Assembly: GCA_023375675.1 (NCBI GenBank)
Contig: JALQBC010000017.1
Location: 62,001 to 126,000 of the forward strand
Length of the DNA: 64,000 bases
Reading direction: 5' to 3'
Source: Cytospora piceicola
Lineage: Eukaryota; Ascomycota; Sordariomycetes; Diaporthales; Cytosporaceae
Of this stretch, positions 22,663 through 33,770 are shown piece by piece (positions within the stretch are counted from its first letter, which is position 1; the number at the start of each line of letters is the position of its first letter). Under the pieces are notes generated by a model. It had not been told where the DNA came from. It saw only the letters and a list, made by a program, of their open reading frames with translations, and did no database searches. Made by a program: the position numbers and the translations under genes.

Positions 22663-23608
22663 ATGCCTCTCCCCTGGGAATGGCATATTAACATAGACCG
22701 GTATATCAACCCTTACCTCTTCCCACCACCACGGATCTCTCCGCGGGACCGCCTCCTGCGGATTCTTGGCTTCAAAGACCATCCGAGACGGAAGATAGGA
22801 AATGTGGCGTGTATCTTCTGGGCCTCCGTCGGGACGGTGAGCGCCTTGTCAATCATCACGGCCATCTGTAGGCTCATCCCTGCCTTTCAGGTAGCCGGAA
22901 CACCACTCACGATCGGCAGCTTTGTAAGTCTACCATCATTGACCCGGAGACTCTCCCGCCATCTCCTCCAGAATCCTGTTACTGAACCGATGCGTCCAGG
23001 GTGCAGCTGCCGTGCTGGAATTCTATGCGATCGAGTCGCCCTTGTCCCAACCACGGAACATCGTACTGGGCCAGCTCATCAGTAGTGTCATCGGCGTGGC
23101 GATCAACAAGGGCTTCGCTCGCCTTCCAGGATCCCGTCACGATGACTTGCGATGGCTTGCCGGGGCTCTGTCTTGTGCGAGCTCGACGACGGCCACGGCC
23201 CTAACAGGAACTGTGCACCCGCCCGGTGGCGCAACTGCGCTGCTTGCCGTGGCAGACTCGGACGTCGCTGGAATCGGCTGGGCGCTTGTGCCGTTGGTCG
23301 TGTTGAACTCCGTCATCATGCTCGGCGTTGCGTTGCTGGTCAACAACGTCCAGCGTGAGTTCCCGGCTTACTGGTGGACCTCGGAAGAAGTCGGCTCTTT
23401 CTGGACTCGCAGACGTCCTGGACCTGAGGGTGACAAGACAGAGCGAGGTGGGTCAGGCTCCAGCAGCAGCGATGCTGCAGTCGGCAATGCCTCATACGAG
23501 ACGGGCTGCAGGCTGATGCTGACCAGAGAGGGGATATCGGTACCACCGCATGTTGAGCTGCTGCCGGAAGAGAAGGCATGCCTAGAAGCTCTGTGCCGAA
23601 GACTGTGA
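22663..23608 (+). CDS. HPP-family integral membrane protein
   Basis: Exons 22663-22923 and 23000-23608 (76-base intron) give 289 residues. The name-giving motif HPPGGATAL is present in LTGTVHPPGGATALLAV. It is surrounded by at least four hydrophobic spans: ACIFWASVGTVSALSIITAI, the GAAAVLEFYAIESPLSQP region, a span near IGWALVPLVVLNSV and the one after it. The PRNIVLGQLISSVIGV segment is also typical. The C-terminus of about 85 residues is polar and Ser-rich. HPP proteins are small membrane proteins; a plant chloroplast and cyanobacterial branch transports nitrite, but the fungal role and location are not established. The ATG at 22663 is chosen because MPLPWEWHINIDRYINPY gives the usual amphipathic lead-in. 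Confidence 0.85.
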
Positions 23609-24547
23609 CACGGGGAAATCCTGGGGGAATCCAAGCCGTAATACACAGTACCTGCGACAATAGCACGGATGACTCAGGAGGTAGTGTAACGTGCATTCTC
23701 CGACAAGAGTTCGTCAGACCAGTGAGCACCTAGAAGGTGTTCGGCTGGATTTCTAGTTGCTTCTTCTTGGGTTACTAGTGTCAAGCCGTGACACGCGAAT
23801 GTCACCCACACGTGCATGCATCAATCCGTCACTTCCCTTGACATTGGTTGCTGTTTGGCTTTGGATGTGGATGGCGTTGTTTGGTGCTTCGAGCTGAGTG
23901 GTGTGATGTATTGTAGTGTAGTGTGATGCAGATTCAGGGGCGGACGAGTCGAGTCCGCCCTGCTTACTTACTCAAGGCCAGGCAGTCAGTCACCTGGGCA
24001 GCCAGTCAGTCAGATCTGACTGATATGTCCAGGCTCCCTCTCTCTCTCCATCAACCTCTCTCTCTTTCGGTTACTCCTCGTTCCAAGACATTAGTTTTTC
24101 ACAAGGGCCGTCATTGTCGCGGGGAAATCACGGGACATAGTTTCCGTCGGGCCGAAGCGATCGGTCTATCACACTACGCGCTCCTGTCGATAGCATCCAG
24201 TCAGTCAATCAGACCGCACATCTGCCACAGACGGGCCCACTACAGACGGCGCCCCTTTCGGCGTGTACGGGTACCACTTGTCCGGAACTTTTCTCCATCA
24301 GGCATCCAAAGTCGAGGGACAGCGGATCTCCCGCAGCGCCAGTCTTCCCAAACTCCACATTTGCTTCCAAGGTTGACCACTTTGGCAACCTGTGCTGCTG
24401 CGAGTCAAACAAAGTACTGTTTCGAGCCCGCCCGTTGCAACCGTTACCTCCCTATTTGGCATCTCATCTCGAGCGATACGTACACTTAACTGATACTGTA
24501 CTGCTCTGCTATATTTTATCCGGCGAATCGGTGATTTCCCGAGAACA
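23609..24547. other. intergenic; promoter region of the zinc-cluster gene
   Basis: It contains repeated CAGTCAGT motifs (about 23979-24206) and CT-rich tracts (24040-24070), probably promoter or leader sequence of the gene at 24548. A 188-residue open frame here (23923-24489) runs through these simple repeats and is not called. Confidence 0.55.
23979..24206 (+). repeat. dispersed CAGTCAGTCA repeats
   Basis: At least three copies of (G/C)CAGTCAGTCA occur at about 23983, 23999 and 24195, with an inverted AGATCTGACTGA beside the second. They could be tandem regulator sites or slippage products. Confidence 0.5.
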
Positions 24548-26648
24548 ATGGGTCGCCCGCCAACCAGCGGATACTGCCACACCTGCAGGAAACGGCGGAT
24601 TAAGTGCGGTAAGCAGCAAACAAAGCAGCCTTAATTCAACGACACCACCACCATTACCATCCATAGAGCACCCTCCCGTGATTCCCGCCTGTCATATATA
24701 TGCCCGCGTTCCCCCTTGTAACCCGGTCCCGCGGTCCGGCCCATGCTGACAGATCGGCCCAAATCTCACAGACAAGACGCGTCCATCATGTCTCCGCTGC
24801 CTCAAGTCCGGCTACGTCTGCAAGGGATACGATCTCGGCCTGCGCATGCAGTCCCTCGTCGTCGTGACGGAGCCTGAAGGATCCCAACGCCTGGCGCGCA
24901 TTGTGGCACCGGGTGTCGCTCCTTCAGCCATCCACCATATCTATCCCAACCAACAACAACAACCACAACAATACACACCCCGCGGACAACGTGGGTCAAG
25001 CCGAGCAGCACAGGATCGATATGGCGACCAACACAAGCGGCGGCCCGAGGAGGGGGACAAGGCAGACCGGCTCGGTCCGGCACCCGAGATGAACCTGTCG
25101 GCGTTTCAGGAGCACATGGCGTTCAGCTACTTCTTTGCCACCTATGGGTGGGCCTACTTCTGGAAGCCGTTCTTGCACCTTGCGAGGGAGACCGACCTGG
25201 CCCCTAATGCGAGCCGTATGTGCAGTCTGGCGCTGGCATATGGGCATATGGGGATCAGCCAGGGGGACAAGAGGCTCAAGGAAACGGGCCTGGAGCTATA
25301 TGGGAAGACCCTGAGAGAGGTCCAGTCATCACTGAGTAAGGGTGTCGAGGCCCGATCAGAGCTGGCCCGGTTATGCGTGCCGGTAGTCATCCTGGGCATG
25401 TATTCGGTATGTTCCACGCCGTTCCGTCCATTGGACTACTCATTTGCAAATTATCCCGTCATCCCTTGCACCGACACCTTGTCCACGTGTCTCCTTGTCT
25501 CAGACAGCTTTCCCTCAACCGTCCCCCCACCCACACCAAATCACCAGTTCCGCAATGATCTGAGATGAGTTGCTGACACATATGTAGTTCGCTATCGATC
25601 GGGACCTTCGCCTGATACACAATATCGGCGTTGCCCAAATACTCAAGCACTGCGGACCAGAGGCTTTCCAAGAGGAGCCCTTGCTCACGGCCTTTCGGTC
25701 ATGTAGAGCCTTGCTGGTATGTCTCTTCCCTTTGACGCCCTCGACCAGTTGAAAATCCCCAGCTCTAACATCGTCTCGTAGATCTGCCAATCGTTTGCCA
25801 TTCGCAGGCGGACATTCCTGGAAGACAGCAGATGGAAGGTTGGCCCCTGGGAGAAGCTCCCCAAGACGGCGCTGGACGGGCTCATCGACATCATGGCTGA
25901 CATGCCAGGTGTCGTCAACGACATGGCGGCCTCCGAGCATCCTGTCTCTCCAGTGACGAGGGCCGCGTTCCTCAAGAGGGTCGCTGGGCTGAGGGAGCAG
26001 CTGCAGGTGTGGAGGTGGCGCTGGGAGAAGGCCCATGCCCACGTTGCACGGGAAGTCCCCTCCAAGCTCCACAACCTCGACAACATCAACACGTCGGTCT
26101 TCAAGGAGCAGCTCGCGACCATGATTGAGTTCGACACGACCGAACAGGCCCTCGAGATGCTGACCTACAACGCCGGCCTCATCTACCTTATGCAGCTCGA
26201 AGACCTGCTCGACATGAGCGACCCACACAGCCCATCGCCACTTTCAGAAGACGACATCGATTACGTCCGTCACGCTGGCAGCCGTCACCCTTCAAGTCCT
26301 CTCCTACTACCCGAAGAAGCACGCTTTATCTGTCAGCCGGCCCTGGAGGCCTTCCGCCTGATTCCGTCTCTTTACAAGAATCTCGTCACAAGCCAGGATC
26401 GCATCATGGTCATACTTGCCCCACTGGGCATTGTGTACACCTCCACCCAGAACAACGCTGAGCTGAACAGTTGTATGCAGTCGATACTGGAGGACATCCC
26501 CTTCTTTGGGGGAGGCGCACCGAGGGAGTTGTCCGTGTACGAGTTGGCCCTGGGCAGGGCGTGGAAGTCGAAGGCACCGTCACCGATCCCGGCAGGTTCT
26601 AGTCCGACGGTTTCTGAGAGTAGTGTCGAGTTAGCGATCTCACCATGA
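24548..26648 (+). CDS. Zn2Cys6 fungal-specific transcription factor
   Basis: Exons 24548-24608, 24772-25406, 25588-25716 and 25782-26648 give 563 residues. The N-terminal binuclear zinc cluster has Cys at residues 10, 13, 20, 27, 30 and 37 (C-x2-C-x6-C-x6-C-x2-C-x6-C), with the basic run RKRRIK between. The first intron of 163 bases splits the cluster between the first and second halves, directly after the third Cys. After a Gln/Asn-rich linker the rest fits the fungal-specific regulatory domain (DUF3468-like), with helical stretches such as EHMAFSYFFATYGWAYFWKP. It is a nuclear regulator; its targets are unknown. The nearest genes (HPP protein, tRNA-like gene) suggest no pathway. Confidence 0.88.
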
Positions 26649-26908
26649 GTGAGAGCTGTCATTGAGCACTGAGCGGGGTATGTATGCATCGAGGGCGTAT
26701 GTGGGGTGAGGCTGTGGTTCCAAATCGGTATGCGAGGGCGTCAATTTGCATCAGGCGTTTGGGGACAGAATGACTAGCAGCGCATTTCACATCATTTAAT
26801 AAAACTTAGGCATTCTCGCATTCATGTTAGAGGTTCTCAGCACATGATGTCGTCAATACCTAGCCGAGAATATAATCATACGTTGGTGTAAAATGTGGTG
26901 TAGCTCCC

Positions 26909-26920
26909 GGGGGGGGGGGG
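26909..26920 (+). repeat. poly-G tract of 12 bases
   Basis: An uninterrupted G run in the intergenic stretch before the tRNA-like gene, one of five 11-12-base G/C runs in the window. Confidence 0.9.
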
Positions 26921-27003
26921 TGGGCTTCATCCTATCTGGCCCTTGTCTGATCGAGAAGCTTGCTTATAAAGGCGCAGAACCTTCTATATTTCGGAACATC
27001 AGT

Positions 27004-27163
27004 GGAGAGATAGGTCAGTTGGTAGAGCGCCGCTCACACATTGTAGCCAATTGAAATCCTGCGTAGGGAGGCAGTCGACCGAATACTGGAGTACGAAGCG
27101 AGGAAGATCCCCCGTGGCCCGGACGAGGGAGGAAGCATCCTAGGTTCGAATCCTAGTCTCTCC
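27004..27163 (+). tRNA. tRNA-like Pol III gene with an unusually long interior
   Basis: The 5' and 3' ends form a perfect 7-bp acceptor stem (GGAGAGA at 27004-27010 with TCTCTCC at 27157-27163). A perfect T-arm (CTAGG, TTCGAAT, CCTAG at 27140-27156) contains the B box GGTTCGAATCC. The D-arm has an A box (TAGGTCAGTTGG) with one stem mismatch. A T run from 27174 provides a Pol III terminator. The A and B boxes lie about 125 bases apart. I could not fold an anticodon stem: about 110 bases lie between the D-arm and the T-arm. It may be a tRNA with an intron of about 85 bases, a degenerate tRNA, or a tRNA-derived noncoding RNA. No isotype is assigned. Confidence 0.5.
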
Positions 27164-27173
27164 ATCCTATTGG

Positions 27174-27190
27174 TTTTTGTGTTTTTTTTT
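27174..27190 (+). terminator. poly-T Pol III terminator
   Basis: TTTTT followed by a longer T run starts about 11 bases after the tRNA-like 3' end, as expected for RNA polymerase III termination. Confidence 0.55.
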
Positions 27191-27829
27191 TCTTGCTTCT
27201 CTTGTCTGTTTGTTTCTTACTTTCGATCTCTTCAGCACTGTTGCATCAACGATATCAGTGGCTGCAAGAAACGCCACATGCGCACAAGCACAAAACTACC
27301 CTATCAGGTCAACTGGTCTGCGTGTATATGGCTGGATCGAGTCAACATTACACGGACGAGTTCGGATATTAGATATACTTATTTAGGCCACTCGACAGAT
27401 TTCAACCTTGCGTTGCTCGCTGGTGCTCATCTGAGGTTGTCTCATTCAAGCCTAGGTGCTTCAATATTAGGAGTTCTGGTGGTGAGTAACCTGCTTCTGG
27501 CACATACATGAGAAACAACGAAAATATCTCCCTGGAACAGGTGTGATTCTTCGATATGTTGCCTTGGTTTCATCTGAGAATGATGGTCCCGTGATACGTG
27601 GTAATGAATTCAAAGTAAATTTTATTGCATACAAGAAACCTACCCTAGGGTAACCCAGCACGCGTTATACCCACCCCAAAGGGATTCTTTAATTTCGTAA
27701 TTATGTATCCACCGTTGCAACCGCACTTGCATTACACAATTGAAAGCAAGTAAACATTTGAACCGCCCACTGTACTTATGCAGATGATTCTTCAGTCCCA
27801 CCCATTTCCAAACTGGAGGTTTGTATCCT
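27191..27829. other. intergenic, no supportable gene
   Basis: AT-richer sequence between the tRNA-like gene and the 3' end of the repeat-protein gene; short frames only. Confidence 0.6.
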
Positions 27830-29147
27830 TCAAACATGGCTGTCGATGAAGAGGAGACAGTTTGGATACCTCTCAGCTAGGTTCTGTTAGCATAATTATA
27901 CAGCGTCGTCTGGTTTCTCCGGTAGGACTCACCTCGAAGCTCATCGTCGATCAAGCTCGGACTAGTCAGAGTATCATTGACCCAACAGAAATGATTGGTG
28001 AACAAGTAAATCCTAACGACAACAGTGCGTCAGTCATATGACTCCTTCGCGTCGTCTGTAGTGCATGAGCAGCTCGGTATAAGGGCTTCAAGAAGCTTAC
28101 TGATGATCCTCAGGCGCAACGCCGTAACTAGCACATTGCACCACGACCTCGTCCCCGTGCGAGTAAATCCTAGTTACTTTGCTGTCGCTGATAGGGTCCG
28201 AGTAGCAATTGGAATACAAAGCACTGATCTTTGTGGGATACAGCCATCGCTTCGAGGAGCTCTGAAGGCCCTCTTCGTCCCGGATTGTAAATGCTGGCGC
28301 GGTAGGCTCTGGCTCTGGGTCGGCCTCCCGCATCTTCTTCTCCATGAAGGGAATCGGACCGCAGTCTTCGAGATCAGTGTCGACGACGTCGATCTGAGCT
28401 TTTGTAACGTAGCAGTTGGATATGGTCTTGTACCATGTACTTTTCCACATACATAGTCAGCTCTCTGCCATTCAAAACTATGCACCTGGGTGGTCGAATA
28501 ATATACCTGGTCCCCATCACATCATCCCCCGTTGTGGTGTAGCAAGTAAGGGTGAGATCCACTTCTGGTTGGTACATCTTGATGTGGTCATTCACATCAA
28601 CGAACTCAGGAATAATATTACACTCAGTGTTATAGACCGTCTTGCTCGGCGCAACCGAGACCACCCCGGGGATCTCGCCGCAGTAGGGGAAGCCCGGTGT
28701 ATCAGTGACTGTATATTGTTACTATGTTAAACTTTCTGTCCGTCCCCGACGACAGAACCTGCACAGGTGGAACTGCTTACAGTCTCCGGTATACTCTTCG
28801 ATGTCCCATTCGGTGACATAACATCCATCTGTCGTCTTGAGCCAAACACTGTGAACCACTTTAGTGAATCGGAACTTGAGCGGTAGGGGGTGGAATATTA
28901 TCGAGGCTCACTTTGTATCAACAATGGTATCACCATAGGTCCAGCAAGTAAGCGTCATGTAAGCATCGTAATAATACGCAGCATGGTTGATACACAGCTC
29001 ATATGGGCATGTCTTGCACTCGGTCTGGATGCCATCTTGCACACGTGAGGTAATCTTTGTGGTGGTGTTGGTTGACACTCTGGCGCGCAAGTCCTTCCCA
29101 GCGACACATGTCACGACGAGAAGGGCTGTCAGACAATTCATCCACAT
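27830..29147 (-). CDS. secreted protein with three SH3-like Cys-containing repeats
   Basis: Six exons, 29147-28912, 28848-28781, 28708-28507, 28439-28101, 28012-27933 and 27876-27830, give 323 residues. A signal peptide (MWMNCLTALLVVTCVAG) is followed by three copies of a module of about 75 residues. Each has a strand ending LTCWTYG, LTCYTTTG or VQCASYG, then a W-(L/Y)-K-T-like turn, then CYV or CWV and a closing Cys. This resembles the fungal SH3-like module found in secreted proteins. Introns 1, 3 and 4 interrupt the three repeats at the same place and in the same phase (2). Introns 2 and 5 are both phase 1, so the repeats arose by duplication of a two-intron unit. It is extracellular and function is unknown; a cell-wall binding or effector role is possible. 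Confidence 0.78.
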
Positions 29148-30121
29148 CTTGTTCTAATTTTATATGTTGCAGGGAGAGACGAAGAATGTTTGTTGTCCTG
29201 AGTTTACACATTCTCAGGCGGAGCCCAACGGCGGTACTTAAATAGTCTGTTCGAAGTGCGGACGCAGCTGCATCTATCTGCTGACCAAAATATCTTCTTG
29301 CATGCATATCACGGCGATGACCAACGACCGACGGCGTGCATGCAAGTCGCCGATTGTGGATGGGGTGCTGCGGGAATGCAATTACCTTGAATCTCCTCCT
29401 ATAATGAGGCGCACTCGATACTTCGCATAACAGGTATCTCGTACCATACCAACCCGCGCCTCTCATGACTCTAGAGATACTTCGAAACCCCCTTAGCAGA
29501 AGGACTGCACGCTAGTTTGGGAACAGGGGTCCCCAGGTAGCACTGCAGACGATACGAGGAGTTCGGATGGACCAACTGCCAGCCGTTGTGGCGGTCAAGA
29601 CAAACTGGGAAGGCCCCAGGCGTTGCTAGTCGACAATGTTACAGCGGCTTGATACTTTGGGGTGGGAATCGATAGCTCGTTGGAGCCACCTTGCATGAAC
29701 CGGCATGATAGGTCAGTCGCACGGAATATCGAAACTGAGTTCAATATTAAAGCAGAACTGACAGTGCTGGGCGCATTGCTTCTCCTTGCGAACCTTATTC
29801 TTGGTGCACATGGAGCGTTCAGCTCATCTTGGCGGTGTGACATGAGACGGGAGCGAAGGGTATCATGACCCATGCAACATTCCAACGTTCGGCTCTGGAA
29901 GATTCCGGGGGGCTGACATGAATTTCTTTCTAGGGACTAAGTCTCCAGTTGATCTTGCCGGTTGCCGAGAGGTCTGAAAGCTTGAAGCACTATTCGCCCC
30001 CCGGATGGAAAGGCACAAAGTAGCGTCATGATTCTCCCTCGACTATGCATCTAGAATACCCTAATTAGGTCTCACATCATCCTCATCGTTCCTCCCACGT
30101 GGCACCACAGGAGACATCTCA
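29148..30121. other. intergenic, promoter of the repeat-protein gene
   Basis: Short frames only. It contains the promoter of the secreted repeat protein and the 3' region of the GH32 gene. Confidence 0.6.
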
Positions 30122-31819
30122 TTACGCCGCCGTTAGGCCCGTGTCGGTAACGTTGCCCAAGACCATTCCCTGTTCATCCGCATACTCAGCCCATGCGCTT
30201 GTCAACGCCCGAACCGCAATACTAATTTCCACACCGGCCGGCAGGTTTGCTGTCGCCAGAGTCACCGTCGTCAATGGCTGGGTGGGATAGAACAGTACTG
30301 TCGCCGCGTGGACTCCGCCATCCAGAAAGACCTCGAGCATGCTTCGGTCAATCACAGCCTGCAAACGCCATGTACCCGAAGTAGTATTCCAAATATCCGC
30401 GATGGAGAACTTGTCCGTGAAGAAGACGTTGTCAAATCCATGGACGTGGCCGCGATCAACAAAGAAGGGTTGGTCGCCACCGAAATAAAAGCCCGAGCGG
30501 AGGGTCTCGTTCGACGAGGGTGAGGTGAAGGTCATGTTGAGTGTGGACGATCCCGAGATGGTGGTGGCGTTGAGTCCCGTCACGTTCGCCTCGATGTACA
30601 GCGCGTTGGACGATACAGAGCTAAAGTCCACAGTGATCGAGCCATTGCCTTCGAAGGTGGTCGCGTTCAGAGGAGCGTCGAGCACAGGGCTGAGATCGAC
30701 GAGTTCGTTAACCATGACCCAGCCGGTACGGGTGGTGTTTGTGAGGTAATTTTCCCTTGGAAGCGTCATGGCGCTGCGCCATCCTTCTGTGTCAGTAGGG
30801 ACCTGTTGGGCGTATTGCCAGTTCGAAGCCCAGCCGATATTGACTGCGTTGCTCCCATCTGGAAGGCCGTAGAAGAATTGCGCTGCGTAATTATCCTTGG
30901 CGAAATCTGTAAGACGGGTCGCGGCGTCGAAGGTCTCGAAATGTGTACCATTGAATGTACCAGGGAAGTACTCCGTTATACTCCCGCCAAGTGGTGCGCC
31001 AGGCTGAACTGAGACCGTCATGACATATGCCTCGTCGACGACGGAACCCCCCGGGCTGTCGCGGATGGGGAGTTTCACCATGTTGGGACACTCGTACTGA
31101 GTACCCAACAGTCCGTGGTGGGAGAAGTTAGACGCGTGTGTCCAGTCCTTCAGATCTGGGCTGGTATATATTCCCACGACAAATTCCTGGGCGAACGATA
31201 CAACCATGACCCAGTGGTCCTCGTACCAAATGACCTTGGGGTCGCGGAACTGGCTAGACTTGCTATCAATGACCGGGTTCCCATCGTAATACTTAAACGT
31301 GTATCCGCCATCGTGAGAGTATGCAATGGCTTGGACCTGAGGCCCTGCGCTGCCGTCTTCGTAGTACCTCGCGAGTGTCAAGATAGCCACAACGCCGTTG
31401 TCCTGGTCTGGGAAGAAGCCGGAGGTATTGTCGACATCAACCACTGCACTCCCGGAGAAAACGTAGACCAGTTCTTCGGGTGGGAACAGGGCGATTTGCT
31501 GATTCTCCCAGTGATATAGATCTTTGCTAGTGGCATGGCCCCAATGCTGCTTGCCCGCAACATCTTCGACAGGATTATACTGGTAATAAACGTGCCACGT
31601 GCCCTCAGCATCAATGAACATGCCATTGGGATCGTTCATAAAATGTTGCGGAGGGGAGAAGTGGACTTGGGGACGCAAGGCGCCGGTATAATTGCCCGGT
31701 ATTGGTGTTCCTGTAGGCACAGCTGGATTCAAATAGGTGCTCACCCCCTGGGCGTAGGCGGTGGTAGCAGCCAGAATGGCTAAGGCTACCCCCCTGGCTG
31801 TCCCCATAGTGGACTTCAT
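30122..31819 (-). CDS. secreted GH32 glycoside hydrolase (invertase/inulinase type)
   Basis: A single exon of 565 residues. The frame is open for 60 codons further upstream, but the ATG at 31819 gives a normal signal peptide (MKSTMGTARGVALAILAATTAYAQG). The catalytic residues of GH32 are intact: nucleophile Asp63 in MNDPNG, transition-state stabiliser Asp193 in FRDPK and acid/base Glu243 in YECPN. A five-bladed propeller is followed by a C-terminal beta-sandwich containing many N-glycosylation sites (NTT, NGS, NMT). The enzyme hydrolyses terminal beta-fructosides such as sucrose, inulin or levan in the medium. Whether it is an invertase or an exo-inulinase cannot be told from the sequence alone. 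It supports feeding on plant sugars. Confidence 0.93.
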   Translation of the reverse strand: MKSTMGTARGVALAILAATTAYAQGVSTYLNPAVPTGTPIPGNYTGALRPQVHFSPPQHFMNDPNGMFIDAEGTWHVYYQYNPVEDVAGKQHWGHATSKDLYHWENQQIALFPPEELVYVFSGSAVVDVDNTSGFFPDQDNGVVAILTLARYYEDGSAGPQVQAIAYSHDGGYTFKYYDGNPVIDSKSSQFRDPKVIWYEDHWVMVVSFAQEFVVGIYTSPDLKDWTHASNFSHHGLLGTQYECPNMVKLPIRDSPGGSVVDEAYVMTVSVQPGAPLGGSITEYFPGTFNGTHFETFDAATRLTDFAKDNYAAQFFYGLPDGSNAVNIGWASNWQYAQQVPTDTEGWRSAMTLPRENYLTNTTRTGWVMVNELVDLSPVLDAPLNATTFEGNGSITVDFSSVSSNALYIEANVTGLNATTISGSSTLNMTFTSPSSNETLRSGFYFGGDQPFFVDRGHVHGFDNVFFTDKFSIADIWNTTSGTWRLQAVIDRSMLEVFLDGGVHAATVLFYPTQPLTTVTLATANLPAGVEISIAVRALTSAWAEYADEQGMVLGNVTDTGLTAA

Positions 31820-31923
31820 TGCGACCTGTGGGATGTCTGCGGCTAGTTGTTCTGGGGCTTCTTGATAGTGACAAGTTGCAGCAAGTGGGAATGGGAGAGG
31901 GCAATAGCTGACGGGGTTCGTCA

Positions 31924-31930
31924 TTTTATA
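31924..31930 (-). promoter_or_regulatory. TATA-like element of the GH32 gene
   Basis: TATAAAA on the minus strand, about 105 bases before the preferred ATG at 31819. This supports that start over the longer open frame, which would place the element inside the coding region. Confidence 0.5.
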
Positions 31931-33083
31931 CCTAAACTTACGTGTAGGTATCAGGTCATAAGTGCGGAGTGAACAACGTGTAGACAACAACGAGGACAAG
32001 CCTTGAACTCAAATGAGGCGTAGCAGTGCCTCGATCCATGGATGTTGAAATTAAGATCTGGGGTATGCGGACATCTGGACGGAACACTTGGTTATTCGGC
32101 CCTACTTACTGAGCAGAAAGAGACTTTCCTGGGCTTCAAGGCGGAAGTGTCAATGGCCAAGATATCTGGGGCGGTTTGCCGAGACGATTGGAATGACTCA
32201 AATCCTGGGGCAATCAGGAGAGCAGAGAGCTTTCCCCGCGTCACGCGTCCTTGGCAGCGTAATTAGTGGTATAAAATGTGGATAATCATCCGCCCATTTC
32301 CCCAGGTTCATTGTGTCCCCTGCCACATGACTGACCATTGCTCCGCCTTCCTCCACCGTTACTACAGAGGATACTCGGATGTCGGATGGACTTCGCTCAT
32401 CTTTGTACCAAGAAATTTTTCTTTTCAAACGGATCAAGCTTGCCTCATCCCACGAATCTGCGAATTCTTAAACATTTTCTAGAACGTAAGGCGAAATACA
32501 TATGTGGCATTCGAAGCACTGAACAGGGACCGCCATTCCTAAACATGAAACATCAACCTCCGCCCTCCCAGTATGGGCAGACAACTAAGAATACAGAGAG
32601 ATTACTTCAACATAAGTCTGGCAAAGTATAAGAAGGACACGGTGAGACAGACCGTAGCGGCGCAGACACTGGGAGTAGCTTGTCTAGCACAAGGTCGAGG
32701 GTTCTAGAGGCCTAGTGACCTACCTAGGTAGTGTCATATACCCCTACTCTCCTACCCTAATCCGTTACTCTCCTAATATCCTACTACCCTAGCCTCTCAC
32801 TCTACCAGACTCAGGGAAACATTGAACGGTCATGATTACCTCTTGCTGAGTCACAAGGTTGTCAATATCGCGGGTATTCGATCAGATTCATCAGAACCAA
32901 ACTTGACTGCAAACCAATCCTGTTGAAGTCGATGTCATGATGCTGCTCCTTGGGAAGTGTAGCCTTGCCCCAGCAATAATTACACGGTCGATTGCAGAAA
33001 CAGCCTCTCGCCTTTCAATACAGAGCCTCAAACAAAGTCGGGGCAACGGTGCTACATAGCACTCCAAGACCGCTCAATCTCTT
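31931..33083. other. intergenic, no supportable gene
   Basis: Short frames only. A CCTAGG satellite copy lies near 32720-32735 and pyrimidine-rich TACCCTA-like sequence follows it. Confidence 0.55.
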
Positions 33084-33770
33084 GAGGTCAATTTGGGTCA
33101 AATGGTTGCAAGATCAGAATTACAGGTGAGAACTTTCCTGTCGCCCTCTTTTCCCTTGGAGACGCGTTAAACGAGCGTTCTGCTATCGAGAAGAACATCC
33201 GCGACAAGACCAGCTCCAAGGTTGATGAAGTCGCAACGCTCGAGTCCAGTCCGGAGATGGCATCAACTATCAAGCGCAAGGCCGACTCAGAGGAGGCCAG
33301 GTACAAGACCAAGCGCCTGCGCTAAGAGGCCTTGGAGTCGGAGGTCATTGAGAAGCTGAAGGAGCTCGTGAGCGTTTGCCGAGGTGAAACTGCCGGATGA
33401 GGCCAAAACGAGGGCTGCAGACGAGAAGAAACAGACCAATGATGCGACCGCAGCTGAGCGCGACGCCCTCAACGCTATTGCTGGTCAGATTGATGAGCTC
33501 TCTTCCAAATCGCGTTTCGCGGTTAACTCTGGTTGAAGCCGAGCAAGAAGCCAAGAACACCTTGAAGGCGTTCTCTGATTCGGCAAAGACTTGGATTGCC
33601 CAGCTCATGACCACAACTGGCCGTGGAATCATTCACCCGGTGCCGTACGAAGATGCAAGACCGAGTTCAATTGCCACAGTCTATCCTCGTCCCGCGCGTA
33701 GGCATTCCTTAACTATGTCGTCAATACGGACTACCTTGTCAACCAGCTTCTTTTATGGCTAATCGGCGAT
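33084..33770 (+). pseudogene. frame-broken coiled-coil protein gene
   Basis: Three frames in succession read like parts of one acidic, Lys/Glu-rich coiled-coil protein. The first (about 33100-33325) contains ALNERSAIEKNIRDK and ends at TAA. The same frame continues EALESEVIEKLKEL and is lost near 33370. The second frame reads EVKLPDEAKTRAADEKKQ to about 33530. The third reads LVEAEQEAKNTLKAFSDSAK, TWIAQL. At least one stop and two frameshifts separate them, none at splice signals. Composition matches throughout, so this looks like one decayed gene and not chance frames. The parent family is not recognised. Confidence 0.5.

Noticed and set aside
23923..24489. 188-residue plus-strand frame upstream of the zinc-cluster gene
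   Set aside because: Built from CAGTCAGT and CTCTCT simple repeats; more likely promoter and leader.
30308..31783. Several plus-strand frames of 70-130 residues
   Set aside because: All are antisense to the intact GH32 gene.
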